This document shows, in pieces, positions 36,132 through 46,074 of a stretch of 64,000 nt of DNA. Each line of letters starts with the position of its first letter. Within the stretch, counting starts at the first letter, position 1. The stretch comes from Muribaculum intestinale (GTDB lineage: Bacteria; Bacteroidota; Bacteroidia; Bacteroidales; Muribaculaceae): the NCBI RefSeq assembly GCF_002201515.1, contig NZ_CP021421.1, positions 248,001 through 312,000 on the forward strand, in the 5' to 3' direction. The translations under genes were made by a program, and so were the position numbers. The notes under the pieces are model-generated. The model did no database searches. It was not told the origin of the DNA and worked only from the letters and a program-made list of their open reading frames with translations.

Positions 36132-37850
36132 ATGGCTACTATATCAAGACAACAGAATAACATGCTGTTCGGTCCGACCACAGGCGATAAGATACGTCTT
36201 GGCAACACCGACCTGTATGTACAGATAGAAAAGGACCTCCGCACCTATGGCGACGAGGTAGTATATGGTGGCGGTAAGACTCTGCGCGACGGCATGGGCC
36301 TTGCCAACCGCTACACAACATCAGAAGGTTCGCTCGACCTTGTCATCACCAACGTAACCATCATCGACCCGCTGCTCGGCGTAATCAAGGCCGACGTGGG
36401 CATAAAGGATGGCAAAATCGCAGGCATAGGCAAGGCTGGCAATCCGGATGTGATGGATGGTGTGACACCTACACTGGTCACAGGTCCGTCGACCGACGCC
36501 ATCTCAGGCGAACATCTTATCCTTACCGCCGCCGGTATCGACGGCCACGTACACCATGTGGATCCACAGCAGGCCTACCACTGCCTCTCCAACGGTATAA
36601 CAACCCTTATCGGAGGCGGCATCGGCCCGACCGACGGAACCAACGGCACCACGATTACTTCCGGTGTATGGAATGTCCACAAGATGCTTGAGGCTTATGA
36701 GTCAATACCTATCAACTATGGCACACTCGCCAAGGGCAACTCGTCGGTCAACGCCACATTGGAGGAACAGATTCTTGCCGGCGCGTGCGGATTCAAGATT
36801 CATGAAGACTGGGGGGCGACTCCAGCAGCCATCCGAGCATGTCTTGACTGTGCCGACCGCATGGATGTACAGGTGGCCATACACACCGATACGCTCAACG
36901 AGAGTGGATTTGTCGAGGATACAATCGCCGCCCTTGACGGCCGTACAATCCACACATACCATACCGAGGGCGCAGGAGGCGGACATGCTCCTGACCTTCT
37001 TAAAGTGGCGTCGCTTGCCAACGTGCTCCCGTCGTCGACCAATCCGACACTTCCATTCGGCATCAACTCGAAGGCCGAGCTGTTTGACATGATTATGGTA
37101 TGCCACAACCTTAACCCCAACATCCCGAGCGACGTGGCATTCGCCGAGAGCCGTGTGCGTCCGGAGACACAGTCGGCGGAAAATATCTTCCACGACCTCG
37201 GTATCCTGTCGATGGTAAGTTCCGACAGCCAGGCCATGGGACGTGTGGGTGAATCGTTCATGCGTACATTCCAGATGGCCAGCTACATGAAGTCGGTACG
37301 AGGCAAACTGCGCGAGGACAGCGACGACAACGACAACTTCCGTGTGCTTCGTTATCTCGCCAAGATTACACTTAACCCCGCCATATGCTACGGTATCAGC
37401 GATATACTCGGCTCAATAGCCCCGGGCAAGATGGCCGACCTCGTGCTTTGGGAGCCTGCTTTCTTCGGCACGAAGCCTAAGATGGTAATCAAGGGCGGAT
37501 TCATAAACTGGGCACAGATGGGCGACCCCAACGCCTCACTTCCTACCCCGCAGCCCATATACATGCGAAAGATGTTCGGCGCCGAGGGCAAGGCTATCGG
37601 AGCGACATGCGTCAACTTCATGTCGCAGGCTTCAATCGAGGCCGGAGTGCCGGAGAAGCTCGGCCTTACACGTCAGTGCTACGGTGTAAGCCGCACACGT
37701 CAGCTCGCAAAGACCGACATGGTACGCAACACAGCCATGCCGCGTATCGAGATTAATCCGGAGACATTTTACGCATACGTCGACGGAGAGCTTGCCTACG
37801 TGCCGCCGGCACCTGTACTGCCCCTGGCCCAGCTGTACTGGTTCAGCTGA
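36132..37850 (+). CDS. ureC: Urease subunit alpha (catalytic)
   Basis: 572 residues. All nickel ligands are present: H139 and H141 ([10 protein letters not shown]), K222 (the Lys that is carbamylated, [12 protein letters not shown]), H251, H277 and D365; the flap has Cys324-His325 (MVCHNLNP), where His325 is the catalytic acid. The residue after it is Asn rather than the more usual His. It hydrolyses urea to ammonia and carbamate in the cytosol. Five bases separate it from ureB. Confidence 0.98.
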   Translation: MATISRQQNNMLFGPTTGDKIRLGNTDLYVQIEKDLRTYGDEVVYGGGKTLRDGMGLANRYTTSEGSLDLVITNVTIIDPLLGVIKADVGIKDGKIAGIGKAGNPDVMDGVTPTLVTGPSTDAISGEHLILTAAGIDGHVHHVDPQQAYHCLSNGITTLIGGGIGPTDGTNGTTITSGVWNVHKMLEAYESIPINYGTLAKGNSSVNATLEEQILAGACGFKIHEDWGATPAAIRACLDCADRMDVQVAIHTDTLNESGFVEDTIAALDGRTIHTYHTEGAGGGHAPDLLKVASLANVLPSSTNPTLPFGINSKAELFDMIMVCHNLNPNIPSDVAFAESRVRPETQSAENIFHDLGILSMVSSDSQAMGRVGESFMRTFQMASYMKSVRGKLREDSDDNDNFRVLRYLAKITLNPAICYGISDILGSIAPGKMADLVLWEPAFFGTKPKMVIKGGFINWAQMGDPNASLPTPQPIYMRKMFGAEGKAIGATCVNFMSQASIEAGVPEKLGLTRQCYGVSRTRQLAKTDMVRNTAMPRIEINPETFYAYVDGELAYVPPAPVLPLAQLYWFS

Positions 37851-37884
37851 CAATATTTTGCCACAATTTACTGACACTAATACA

Positions 37885-37929
37885 CGGTGCCGGGCTCCGC
37901 AACCCCGGAGACTCCGGCACCGCTTTTTC
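37885..37929 (+). terminator. Terminator-like hairpin between ureC and ureE
   Basis: CGGTGCCGG (37885-37893) pairs with CCGGCACCG (37914-37922), with a further GGCTCCG inner segment, followed by TTTTT. It has the form of an intrinsic terminator inside the urease locus and could reduce expression of the accessory genes relative to ureABC. Confidence 0.75.
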
Positions 37930-37965
37930 CTTTATAAGATAAGTTAAAATATTACCCCTCACACT

Positions 37966-38622
37966 ATGAAGATTTTCAGCGAAGTAATCGGAAACATTCA
38001 CGCCGACAAGAATCTTGCCACAAAAATCGACGGTTACGATATCGAATATCTGCATCTCGACCAGTGGACGGCCCAGAAGAGCCGTTTCATAGTCACAGGC
38101 GACAAAGGCACACAGTGTGCCGTGGCCCTCAAACGCAACCACCAGCTAATCGAGGGCGACATACTCGAAATCGACAACGACAACCGACGTGCGCTCGTAG
38201 CGGCCATCGAACTCAACCCCGTATTCGTGATTGACCTGTCGGAAATCGAGAAACTCGACAAGCTACAGATAATCCAGACCTGCATCGAACTTGGTCACGC
38301 CATAGGCAACCAGCACTGGCCTGCCGTAATAAAAGGCACCAAAGTATATGTGCCACTGACAGTCGACCGCAAGGTAATGAAATCGGTAATGGACACACAC
38401 GCCATACCCGGCGTAACCTACAGTTTCGAGGAAGGTTCGGCCGTGATACCCTATCTCGCCCCCCACGAGATACGCAATCTATTCGGAGGCACATCGCAGG
38501 AGAGCCATGCCCACGTGCACGACCACACACCCGGCATCACAACAGACGCCCACGGACACGACGGACACGCAGTGCCCCACAGCCACGACGGAGGCCATAC
38601 CTTCCATACCCACGAACACTAA
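37966..38622 (+). CDS. ureE: Urease accessory protein UreE (nickel metallochaperone)
   Basis: 218 residues. N-terminal peptide-binding domain (KIFSEVIGNIHADKNL) and the nickel-binding domain (LGHAIGNQHWPAVIKGTKVYVPL). The C-terminus is a long His/Asp-rich tail (from about residue 178: SHAHVHDHTPG...GHDGHAVPHSHDGGH) that can bind several nickel ions. It delivers nickel to UreG. 115 bases after ureC, with a terminator-like hairpin between them. Confidence 0.96.
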   Translation: MKIFSEVIGNIHADKNLATKIDGYDIEYLHLDQWTAQKSRFIVTGDKGTQCAVALKRNHQLIEGDILEIDNDNRRALVAAIELNPVFVIDLSEIEKLDKLQIIQTCIELGHAIGNQHWPAVIKGTKVYVPLTVDRKVMKSVMDTHAIPGVTYSFEEGSAVIPYLAPHEIRNLFGGTSQESHAHVHDHTPGITTDAHGHDGHAVPHSHDGGHTFHTHEH

Positions 38623-38643
38623 TCTCCACCAACGAAATCACCC

Positions 38644-39333
38644 ATGCTTATGATTACCGCCACAATGCGTCTGCTTGAGATGAGCGACTCACAGTTTCCG
38701 GTGGGCAACTTCTCGTTTTCAAACGGACTCGAGACAGCAAGCCACGAACATATCGTGCACGACGCCGCCACTCTCGCCTCATATGTACGCGCCGCCACAA
38801 TCCAGAGCATATACTCCGACGGCATAGCATCACTACATGCATACCGGGCCGCCGAGCGCGGAGATTACGACGACATAAAGCGCGCCGACACCGAGGTGAT
38901 ACTCTGCAAGATGAACGACGAGGCGCGGCAGATGGTGCTACGCATGGGTAAGAAACTCGCCGAACTCGCCGTGCACGTGGCCCCGTCGCCGCTGGTAGAG
39001 CGTATGCTCGCCGACATAAACTCGGGCGACATCCACGGCACATACCCTATAGTACAGGCCGTTGTAATGCATGCCGCCGGAATATCCGAAAGCGACATGT
39101 TTACATCGCAGGCGTTCGGAGTTGCCAACATGATTCTCGGCGCAGCATTGCGCTGCGTGAGGGTATCGCACTACGACACCCAGAAGATACTCTACGACCT
39201 CGCACCCGTGCTCGAAAAAGATTACGAGGCCATCCGCGCTCTGGATTACGACGACATGAGGGCATTCGTGCCCGGCATCGACCTTATGGCGTCGCTGCAT
39301 GAAAAGGGCGAGATGCGCATGTTCATGAACTAA
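38644..39333 (+). CDS. ureF: Urease accessory protein UreF
   Basis: 229 residues, all-helical. LLEMSDSQFPVGNFSFSNGLETA is the UreF signature, with the later YPIVQAVVMHAAGISESDMFTSQAFGVANMILGAALR. It acts as the gate that couples UreG GTPase activity to nickel insertion in the UreDFG complex. Two Met codons at 38644 and 38650 are both possible starts. 21 bases after ureE. Confidence 0.95.
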   Translation: MLMITATMRLLEMSDSQFPVGNFSFSNGLETASHEHIVHDAATLASYVRAATIQSIYSDGIASLHAYRAAERGDYDDIKRADTEVILCKMNDEARQMVLRMGKKLAELAVHVAPSPLVERMLADINSGDIHGTYPIVQAVVMHAAGISESDMFTSQAFGVANMILGAALRCVRVSHYDTQKILYDLAPVLEKDYEAIRALDYDDMRAFVPGIDLMASLHEKGEMRMFMN

Positions 39334-39388
39334 ACACCACGCGTCCCCGTATTAATAACATCAATTTATTCTCCAAAATTCAAGTATA

Positions 39389-40018
39389 ATGTCAACCTGC
39401 CGCATAGGAGTAGGCGGGCCGGTAGGATCCGGCAAGACCGCCCTTATCGAAGCCATCACTCCCACTCTTGTAAAAGAGGGCTTCAAAGTATTGATTATCA
39501 CCAACGACATCGTCACCACCGAGGATGCCAAGCATGTAAGGCGCATGCTCAAAGGTGTGCTTGTGGAAGACCGTATCATTGGCGTAGAGACCGGCGCGTG
39601 CCCCCACACGGCCGTGCGCGAGGACCCGTCGATGAATATAGCCGCCGTCGAGGAAATGGAGGCCAAGTTTCCCGACACCGACATTGTGTTTATCGAAAGC
39701 GGAGGCGACAACCTCACCCTTACTTTCTCCCCGGCTCTCGTCGACTTCTTCATCTACGTCATCGACGTGGCCGCCGGCGACAAGATTCCCCGCAAGGACG
39801 GTCCCGGAATATCGCAGAGTGACATTCTCGTAATCAACAAGACCGACCTTGCGCCCTACGTGCATGCGTCGCTTGAGGTGATGGACCACGACTCTAAGCT
39901 GATGCGCCCCGGAAAGCCATTCGTATTTACCAACTGCATGACCGGCGAAGGCATCGACGAGCTCGTAAGCCTGATAAAGGCCATGGCACTCTTTGACCAT
40001 CCGGGTCAGAACAAGTAA
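39389..40018 (+). CDS. ureG: Urease accessory GTPase UreG
   Basis: 209 residues, SIMIBI-class GTPase. P-loop GPVGSGKT (10-17), the invariant nickel-binding Cys71-Pro72-His73 ([11 protein letters not shown]), switch region [13 protein letters not shown], and the guanine motif NKTD. It hydrolyses GTP to drive nickel transfer into UreC. 55 bases after ureF. Confidence 0.98.
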   Translation: MSTCRIGVGGPVGSGKTALIEAITPTLVKEGFKVLIITNDIVTTEDAKHVRRMLKGVLVEDRIIGVETGACPHTAVREDPSMNIAAVEEMEAKFPDTDIVFIESGGDNLTLTFSPALVDFFIYVIDVAAGDKIPRKDGPGISQSDILVINKTDLAPYVHASLEVMDHDSKLMRPGKPFVFTNCMTGEGIDELVSLIKAMALFDHPGQNK

Positions 40019-40050
40019 CTTTGTACCACCGATTGCCCGACTGTAGCATT

Positions 40051-40995
40051 ATGAAAGATGTAATCAACAGCAAGGAAATGCAACGCGTGACTGCCACGCG
40101 GGAGATGCAGCCATACAACCACCCCACGCGCGCCATGTATATAGGCGCGCCGGGCAAGGTTGGATACCTGCGTCTGGGATTCGAGCTCGACAAGTCGGGC
40201 AAAAGTATAATGCGCGACCTCCAGCGCATGGCTCCGCTGATTGTGCAGCAGGAGCTCTACTGCGACGAAGGGATGCCTGCCATGCCCGTGGTCTATATCC
40301 TGTCGTCGGGCGGCCCGAATGTCGACGGTGACCGCTACGAGCAGGAAATCATGATGCGCAAAGGCTCCATTGCCCATGTCACCACCGGCGCCGCCACAAA
40401 GATAGCCGAGATGAACGACAACTTCTCGGCCCTATGCCAGAATATCGTACTTGAGGATGACTCCTACCTGGAGTTTATGCCCGAGCCTACCATCCCATGC
40501 CGCACGGCACGATACGTTACTCTCACCGATATCACCTGCGCCCCTACGGCCACACTATTCTACAGCGAGATATTCTCCTGCGGACGTAAGCACCGCGACG
40601 AGCCCGAAATATTCGACTACGACATTCTGTCGGTGACATGCGAGGCCCGGCGACCCGACGGCCAACGGCTTTTCCGCGAGAAGTTCGTAATCGAGCCAAA
40701 GGCCCAGAACCCTTCGATGCTCGGTATCATGGGGCGCTATCAGATGTTTGCCAACGTGATTGTGCTCACTCCACCCGACAAAGCCGAGGAGATATACAAT
40801 GCCACCGAAGCCGGATTCAGCAACAATGGCGACCTCGCCACAGGCATAACCCGTCTGCCCAACAACGCCGGGCTCCTGTTCAAGGTGATGGGTATGGAGA
40901 CCGAGCCTGTGAAAAAGGCCGTTAGAAGTTTCGCATCCACTGTAAGGATGAGTGTCAAGGGGCATCCACTTCTCCCCGACTTTCCATGGCGATGA
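40051..40995 (+). CDS. ureD: Urease accessory protein UreD (UreH)
   Basis: 314 residues from the ATG at 40051; an in-frame TTG at 40021 would lie only 2 bases after ureG. UreD features: GKVGYLRLGFELDKSGKSIM, YILSSGGPNVDGDRYEQEI, HVTTGAATKIAEM, and LEFMPEPTIPCRTARYV. It is the scaffold that contacts UreC and forms the nickel tunnel with UreF and UreG. Placed last among accessory genes, before the transporter. Confidence 0.94.
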   Translation: MKDVINSKEMQRVTATREMQPYNHPTRAMYIGAPGKVGYLRLGFELDKSGKSIMRDLQRMAPLIVQQELYCDEGMPAMPVVYILSSGGPNVDGDRYEQEIMMRKGSIAHVTTGAATKIAEMNDNFSALCQNIVLEDDSYLEFMPEPTIPCRTARYVTLTDITCAPTATLFYSEIFSCGRKHRDEPEIFDYDILSVTCEARRPDGQRLFREKFVIEPKAQNPSMLGIMGRYQMFANVIVLTPPDKAEEIYNATEAGFSNNGDLATGITRLPNNAGLLFKVMGMETEPVKKAVRSFASTVRMSVKGHPLLPDFPWR

Positions 40996-41050
40996 ACCCA
41001 GAGGGCACTGTCAGACACATCTGACTCGCGCTCTATAAAAATCATAACAT

Positions 41051-42034
41051 ATGTCTACTCAACCTAACAACCGGAGCTTCGCCACTTATGTGAACGGGAC
41101 TCTCAAAGGCGCCGGACAGGTCATGTTTCAGGGAAGTGCCTGGACCGGCCTGCTAATTATCATCGGCATTTTCGCCGGATGCTATCTCGAAGCACCGTAT
41201 GGCGAACACATGCCTGTAGTGGCATGGGGTGCACTCGCCGGACTTATCGTGTCGACAGCTACAGGCTACATATTTGAGTCGAAGACCGACGGCGACCAGG
41301 GACTGTGGGGATTCAACGGCATACTTGTGGGATGTGCGGTATTCACTTTCCTCGACAACACAGTGTGGTCGTGGATTGCCATGATTATAGGCTCGGCCCT
41401 TACCGTAGTAGCCCGGCGCGGGCTCAACAATGTCTTCGCTCCGTTCAAGACCACATCCTACACATTCCCCTTTATCCTCATATCGTGGCTTATACTCCTG
41501 TCGGCGCGCGATATGGCCCACCTTACACCGGCAGGCGAGTCCATAGCCTCGCTCCCTACGGAAATCACATCGGGCGACCTTCAGTATACCTTTACCGACC
41601 TTGTAGTATACTGGCTAAAAGGCATCTCTCAGGTGTTCCTCGTAAACTCATGGATTACAGGCATCTTCTTCATCGTAGGGCTTGCGCTATGTAGCCGTTG
41701 GGCCGCTTTTTGGGCTATGCTCAGCGCTGCAGTGGCCCTCTTCATGGCTATATTCTTTGGAGCCTCCCACCCCGACATCACAGAGGGTCTCTACGGATTC
41801 TCGCCCGTACTGACAGGCATAGCTGTCGGATGCACATTCTATAAGCCCGGACTGAAATCATTCTTCTATTCACTGTCGGCAGTGGTGTTCACTGTATTCG
41901 TACAGTTCGGAATGGATATTCTGCTACAGCCCGTAGGACTGGCCACACTCACAGCACCGTTCTGTATAGCCACATGGATATTCATGCTCCCGATGTACAA
42001 ACTCCAGGAATCACGCCAAAAATCAGCACACTAA
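41051..42034 (+). CDS. Urea transporter (UT family)
   Basis: 327 residues with about ten membrane segments. The two-fold repeat of UT channels is visible (GLWGFNGILVGCAVFTFL in the first half; EGLYGFSPVLTGIAVGCTFY in the second), including the LxGWN-like loops that line the urea pore. It would take up urea for the cytosolic urease. Its TAA stop codon (42032-42034) is the left target duplication of element C; without the element the stop would overlap the gpmA start as TAATG. Confidence 0.93.
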   Translation: MSTQPNNRSFATYVNGTLKGAGQVMFQGSAWTGLLIIIGIFAGCYLEAPYGEHMPVVAWGALAGLIVSTATGYIFESKTDGDQGLWGFNGILVGCAVFTFLDNTVWSWIAMIIGSALTVVARRGLNNVFAPFKTTSYTFPFILISWLILLSARDMAHLTPAGESIASLPTEITSGDLQYTFTDLVVYWLKGISQVFLVNSWITGIFFIVGLALCSRWAAFWAMLSAAVALFMAIFFGASHPDITEGLYGFSPVLTGIAVGCTFYKPGLKSFFYSLSAVVFTVFVQFGMDILLQPVGLATLTAPFCIATWIFMLPMYKLQESRQKSAH

Positions 42035-42152
42035 GAGCTTGGCTAATAATAAATGTTGCCGACACAAAGGGTAGCTTTATAATCATTCAATCTCTTGCCT
42101 GCTTTTAATGCAAATACAAAAATATATCAACGATATATTATTAAACAAGCTC
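42035..42152. mobile_element. TNA-flanked miniature element C
   Basis: 118 bp with termini GAGCTTGGCTAATAATA and TATTATTAAACAAGCTC, flanked by TAA on both sides (42032-42034 and 42153-42155). Its interior, reverse-complemented, matches about 23204-23277 of element A (shared AAGCAGGCAAGAGATTG and TGATTATAAAGCTACCC). It lacks the 43-nt core. It now forms the whole spacer between the urea transporter and gpmA. Confidence 0.8.
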
Positions 42153-42154
42153 TA

Positions 42155-42841
42155 ATGAAACGTCTTATTCTTCTGCGACATGGCCAAAGCCAATGGAATC
42201 TGGAAAACAGATTTACCGGCTGGACCGATGTCGAACTTACCGACCAGGGACGCCGGGAAGCACGGGAAGCCGGCGAGAAACTGCTCGCTGCCGGCATACT
42301 GCCCAACTACTACTTCACCTCCTATCTGAAACGCGCCATACACACCCTCGATATAGCCGCCACAGCCATGGACCGCTGCTGGATACCGGTGATAAAGGAC
42401 TGGCATCTCAACGAACGCCATTACGGTGCCCTCCAGGGCCTCAACAAAGCGGAGACCGCCAAGGAGTACGGTGACGAACAGGTACACATCTGGCGCCGCA
42501 GTTTTGACGTGGCACCCCCATCGCTCGACATCGAGGACCCACGCTATCCCGGCAACGACCCACGCTACGACGGGCTGGCCTTTGAGGAACTGCCGCTTAC
42601 CGAATCGCTTGCCGACACCATAAAACGTGTGGCACCCTGCTGGTCGGAGATAATCGAGCCTAAACTCAACCTCTACGACACAGTGCTCGTGGCAGCCCAC
42701 GGCAACAGTCTGCGAGCTCTCGCCAAGATGCTGCTCCATCTCGACGACAACGAAATCGTAGGGGTCGAAATTCCGACAGGCAAGCCTTGGGTATTCGAAC
42801 TCGACGACAAACTCTCTGTTATAAAGGAATATTACCTGTAG
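42155..42841 (+). CDS. gpmA: 2,3-bisphosphoglycerate-dependent phosphoglycerate mutase
   Basis: 228 residues from the ATG at 42155; a longer in-frame reading would translate through element C. Histidine phosphatase fold with [18 protein letters not shown] (phospho-acceptor His9), [26 protein letters not shown] and [15 protein letters not shown]. It interconverts 3- and 2-phosphoglycerate. The protein is about 20 residues shorter at the C-terminus than the E. coli enzyme. The element's right end abuts the start codon, so the original 5' leader has been replaced. Confidence 0.95.
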   Translation: MKRLILLRHGQSQWNLENRFTGWTDVELTDQGRREAREAGEKLLAAGILPNYYFTSYLKRAIHTLDIAATAMDRCWIPVIKDWHLNERHYGALQGLNKAETAKEYGDEQVHIWRRSFDVAPPSLDIEDPRYPGNDPRYDGLAFEELPLTESLADTIKRVAPCWSEIIEPKLNLYDTVLVAAHGNSLRALAKMLLHLDDNEIVGVEIPTGKPWVFELDDKLSVIKEYYL

Positions 42842-42885
42842 GAGCAATATAAACATCTAAGTATCAACACACAAAATTCTTCACT

Positions 42886-43257
42886 ATGATTAAAGCTATG
42901 CTACTGGCGGGCTGCGGCGGATTTGTCGGCACCTGCGGACGTTATCTGGTCGGAAAATGGTGTGCCGGCATGTGGCACGGCTCATTCCCAATGGGCACAT
43001 TCCTGGTCAACATCATCGGATGCTTCATCATCGGCCTCTTCTTCGGACTGCTTGAGAAAGCACACGTAATGACACCGGGCGAAAACGTATTGCTGATTAC
43101 CGGATTCTGCGGCGGCTTCACCACATTCTCATCCTTTGCCGACGATATGTGGGTACTCGGTTCGAAAGGCGACTGGACAACATTTATCCTCTACCTCGCT
43201 CTGAGCGTAATCCTCGGCGTGCTCCTGGTATGGGGCGGCCGCGCTCTCATCCGCTAA
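42886..43257 (+). CDS. crcB: Fluoride exporter CrcB
   Basis: 123 residues, four membrane helices. Fluc motifs GGFVGTCGRYLVG, GTFLVNIIGCFIIGLFFG (pore Asn) and GFCGGFTTFSSFADD (Phe-lined pore and sodium site). It works as a dual-topology dimer that lets fluoride out. The 44-base gap after gpmA contains no recognisable fluoride riboswitch. Confidence 0.95.
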   Translation: MIKAMLLAGCGGFVGTCGRYLVGKWCAGMWHGSFPMGTFLVNIIGCFIIGLFFGLLEKAHVMTPGENVLLITGFCGGFTTFSSFADDMWVLGSKGDWTTFILYLALSVILGVLLVWGGRALIR

Positions 43258-43281
43258 TCGGAGTGACAACCTTATTTTTCC

Positions 43282-43314
43282 ATACCCTCTGCCGGGATTG
43301 CCGGCAGAGGGTAT
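43282..43314. terminator. Terminator after crcB
   Basis: Perfect 14-bp stem ATACCCTCTGCCGG with 43301-43314, 5-nt loop, weak T tail; between convergent crcB and glgP. Confidence 0.75.
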
Positions 43315-43335
43315 TTCACCGGTATGAATGACAAG

Positions 43336-43366
43336 AAAGGCATCGTGCGGTATGCACGATGCCTTT
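43336..43366. terminator. Bidirectional terminator between crcB and glgP
   Basis: Perfect 13-bp stem AAAGGCATCGTGC (43336-43348) with 43354-43366, 5-nt loop, T-rich tails on both strands. Confidence 0.8.
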
Positions 43367-43401
43367 CTGTATTTAGAGCTTGTTTGCTACTGACTGTAGG
43401 A

Positions 43402-45963
43402 TTATACCCAAAGCACGTAGGCGAAGTCCTGACGGTGGGGAAGCTCGGCATTCTTGGGATATACGCGGTAAGCGTAGCGGAATGTACCGGCCTCGCGGAG
43501 CTTGGTTTTGAGCTCGAAGGTGCAGATATTGCCCTCTTCGCCTACCATCTTGAACTCTTCGCGGCCTTCGTATTTCTCCTGACCGTCCTCAATCTTGTAG
43601 ATTACACACTCTACGCCGAGATCGTGGCCGAGGCCGTTGGCGTCGAGCTTGATGATTGTGCGGAACGGTTCGCCGGCCTTGGTGTTGGCGGGGTCGGCGT
43701 TGAATTCCTCAACCGACACGGCGTGTACGCCGGGCCATGCCTGAGCCACCTTCTCTTTCCAAGCCACAATCTCTTTTGCGAGAGCGAAGTCGTGGGCGTG
43801 GAGCTTCTTGTAGCGCTTGGCCTCCTTGTCGTAGAAACGCTCGATGTAGTCGTCGATCATGCGCTTCATGGTGAAGTGAGGAGCAATCTTGGCCACAGAG
43901 TTCTTGATATATTTAACCCACTCGGCTGAGAAACCACCCTTGCGGTTTTCGAAGTAGAGAGGTATAATCTGCTTCTCAAGCATGGTGTAGATAACCTCGG
44001 CATCGAGCTTGTCCTGCTGGCCCTGGTCGGTAAATGTACGCTTGTCGGTGAGCGCCCATCCGCCCTCTTCGCAGAATTTGTAGCCCTCGTACCACCATCC
44101 GTCGAGCACGGAGAAGTTGAGCACACCGTTCATCTCGGCCTTCTCGCCCGATGTACCGGATGCCTCAAGGGGACGTGTCGGGGTGTTGAGCCAGATGTCG
44201 ACACCGCTGACGAGGCGCTTGGCAACAATCATGTCGTAGTTCTCAAGGAAGATAATCTTGCCGAGGAACTGGGGCATGCGTGAAATCTCTACGATACGCT
44301 TGATGAGTCCCTGTCCGGCACCATCGGCGGGGTGAGCCTTGCCTGAGAATACAAACTGTACAGGACGGTCGGGGTTGTTGACGATAGCGGCCAGACGGTC
44401 GAGGTTGGAGAAGAGAAGGTGGGCGCGCTTATATGTGGCGAAGCGGCGGGCGAAGCCTATGATGAGCGCGTTGGGATTGATTTTCTCGGTAATCGACATT
44501 ACCTGGGTGGGGTCGCCGGCGTTCTTGAGCCACTTCTCCTTGAAGTCGCGGCGCACAAAGTCGATAAATTTGTTCTTCATCGTTGTGCGGAGAGCCCATA
44601 TGTCCTTATCGGCCACATCGTAAATCTTCTCCCAGTATTTGGTGTCGCTCTGGTGCTGGAACATCTCTGCGCCGAGTTTTTCCTCGTAGAGAGCCTTCCA
44701 TTCCGATGCGGCCCAGGTGGGCATGTGCACACCGTTGGTCACGTAGCCTACATGGCTTTCAGCCCAGTTGTAGCCTTTCCAGATGCCTGCGAACATCTTC
44801 TTCGACACCTCGCCGTGGAGCCAGCTTACGCCGTTGGCTTCCTGACATGTGTTGAGAGCGAACACACTCATAGAGAAGCGCTCGGGGCTGTCGGGGTTCT
44901 CGCGGCCCATGTTCATGAGGTCGCTCCACGAGATGCCGAGCTTCTGGGGGAACTCGCCCATATATTTGCCGAAGAGGCCTTCGTCGAAGTAGTCGTGGCC
45001 TGCGGGCACGGGAGTGTGCACTGTGTAGAGGCTCGATGCGCGCACTACCTCAAGTGCGGTGTTGAAATCGAGATGGTCGTCCTGTACATAGTCAACCAGA
45101 CGCTGGAGGTTGAGCAGGGCTGCGTGGCCTTCGTTGCAGTGGTAGAGCTCGCTCTTGATGCCGAGTTTCTTGAGCATGAGCACACCGCCGATACCGAGCA
45201 TGTATTCCTGCTTGATACGGTTCTCCCAGTCGCCGCCGTAGAGCTGATGGGTAATCTGACGGTCAAACTCCGAGTTCATGTCGAAGTCGGTATCCATCAG
45301 ATAGAGACACATGCGGCCTACATTCACACGCCATATATGGCTGTATACGATACGGCCTGGGAAAGGCACTTCGAGGATGGTAGGCTTGCCGTCGGCGTCA
45401 AGCACCTGCTCAAGGGGCAGCATGTTGAAATCCTGAGGCTCGTAGTTGGCAATCTGCTGGCCGTCCACCGACAGAGTCTGGGTAAAGTATCCGTAGCGGT
45501 AGAGGAAACCTACAGCGGTCATGTCGACACAGCTGTCGGAGGCTTCCTTGATATAGTCGCCGGCGAGCACACCGAGGCCGCCGGAGTAGATTTTAAGGGC
45601 GTTGCACAGGCCGTACTCCATCGAGAAGTAGCTTACCGAGGGTACATCCTTGCGCATGGGCACCTTCATGTAGGCCTTGAAGTCGGCATACACTTTTTCG
45701 ATACGTTCCATGAGCTTGGCATCCTTGAGGATTTCCTGAAGACGCTCGAAGCCCAGCTGCTGCAGAAGCATCACGGGGTTTTCGCCGACGGCACGCCAGA
45801 GATCGGGATTGAGATCACGGAAAAGCGATTTGCCCTCGCTGTTCCATACCCACCAAAGGTTGCGTGAGAGGACTTCCAGCGGCTTGAGTTTTGCCGGGAG
45901 GTCAGATTTCACCATTACGTCGCGCCACACGGGTGCATTAGTGTTGCTTACTTGAAGTTTCAT
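43402..45963 (-). CDS. glgP: Alpha-glucan (glycogen) phosphorylase, GT35
   Basis: 853 residues, the length of the Thermotoga-type group. An N-terminal DUF3417-like region ([16 protein letters not shown]) precedes the phosphorylase domain: YFSMEYGL...[48 protein letters not shown], and the PLP and active-site segment [19 protein letters not shown]. It releases glucose-1-phosphate from glycogen or maltodextrin. It follows the glycogen synthase gene by 111 bases on the same strand. Confidence 0.96.
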   Translation of the reverse strand: MKLQVSNTNAPVWRDVMVKSDLPAKLKPLEVLSRNLWWVWNSEGKSLFRDLNPDLWRAVGENPVMLLQQLGFERLQEILKDAKLMERIEKVYADFKAYMKVPMRKDVPSVSYFSMEYGLCNALKIYSGGLGVLAGDYIKEASDSCVDMTAVGFLYRYGYFTQTLSVDGQQIANYEPQDFNMLPLEQVLDADGKPTILEVPFPGRIVYSHIWRVNVGRMCLYLMDTDFDMNSEFDRQITHQLYGGDWENRIKQEYMLGIGGVLMLKKLGIKSELYHCNEGHAALLNLQRLVDYVQDDHLDFNTALEVVRASSLYTVHTPVPAGHDYFDEGLFGKYMGEFPQKLGISWSDLMNMGRENPDSPERFSMSVFALNTCQEANGVSWLHGEVSKKMFAGIWKGYNWAESHVGYVTNGVHMPTWAASEWKALYEEKLGAEMFQHQSDTKYWEKIYDVADKDIWALRTTMKNKFIDFVRRDFKEKWLKNAGDPTQVMSITEKINPNALIIGFARRFATYKRAHLLFSNLDRLAAIVNNPDRPVQFVFSGKAHPADGAGQGLIKRIVEISRMPQFLGKIIFLENYDMIVAKRLVSGVDIWLNTPTRPLEASGTSGEKAEMNGVLNFSVLDGWWYEGYKFCEEGGWALTDKRTFTDQGQQDKLDAEVIYTMLEKQIIPLYFENRKGGFSAEWVKYIKNSVAKIAPHFTMKRMIDDYIERFYDKEAKRYKKLHAHDFALAKEIVAWKEKVAQAWPGVHAVSVEEFNADPANTKAGEPFRTIIKLDANGLGHDLGVECVIYKIEDGQEKYEGREEFKMVGEEGNICTFELKTKLREAGTFRYAYRVYPKNAELPHRQDFAYVLWV

Positions 45964-46074
45964 AAATTATATTTATGTGAATAGAGTTTTTATTAATCCT
46001 TACTGTACGTTAATATATACAATTACCTATATATAATTAATGTATAATTAATCCCTGACATCAATCAGTAGTGG

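Noticed and set aside
42842..42885. Fluoride riboswitch before crcB
   Set aside because: The gap is only 44 bases and lacks the conserved riboswitch segments.
44419..45867. Plus-strand open frame of 482 codons opposite glgP
   Set aside because: It lies fully inside glgP on the other strand and reflects codon bias; no domain or start signal is evident.
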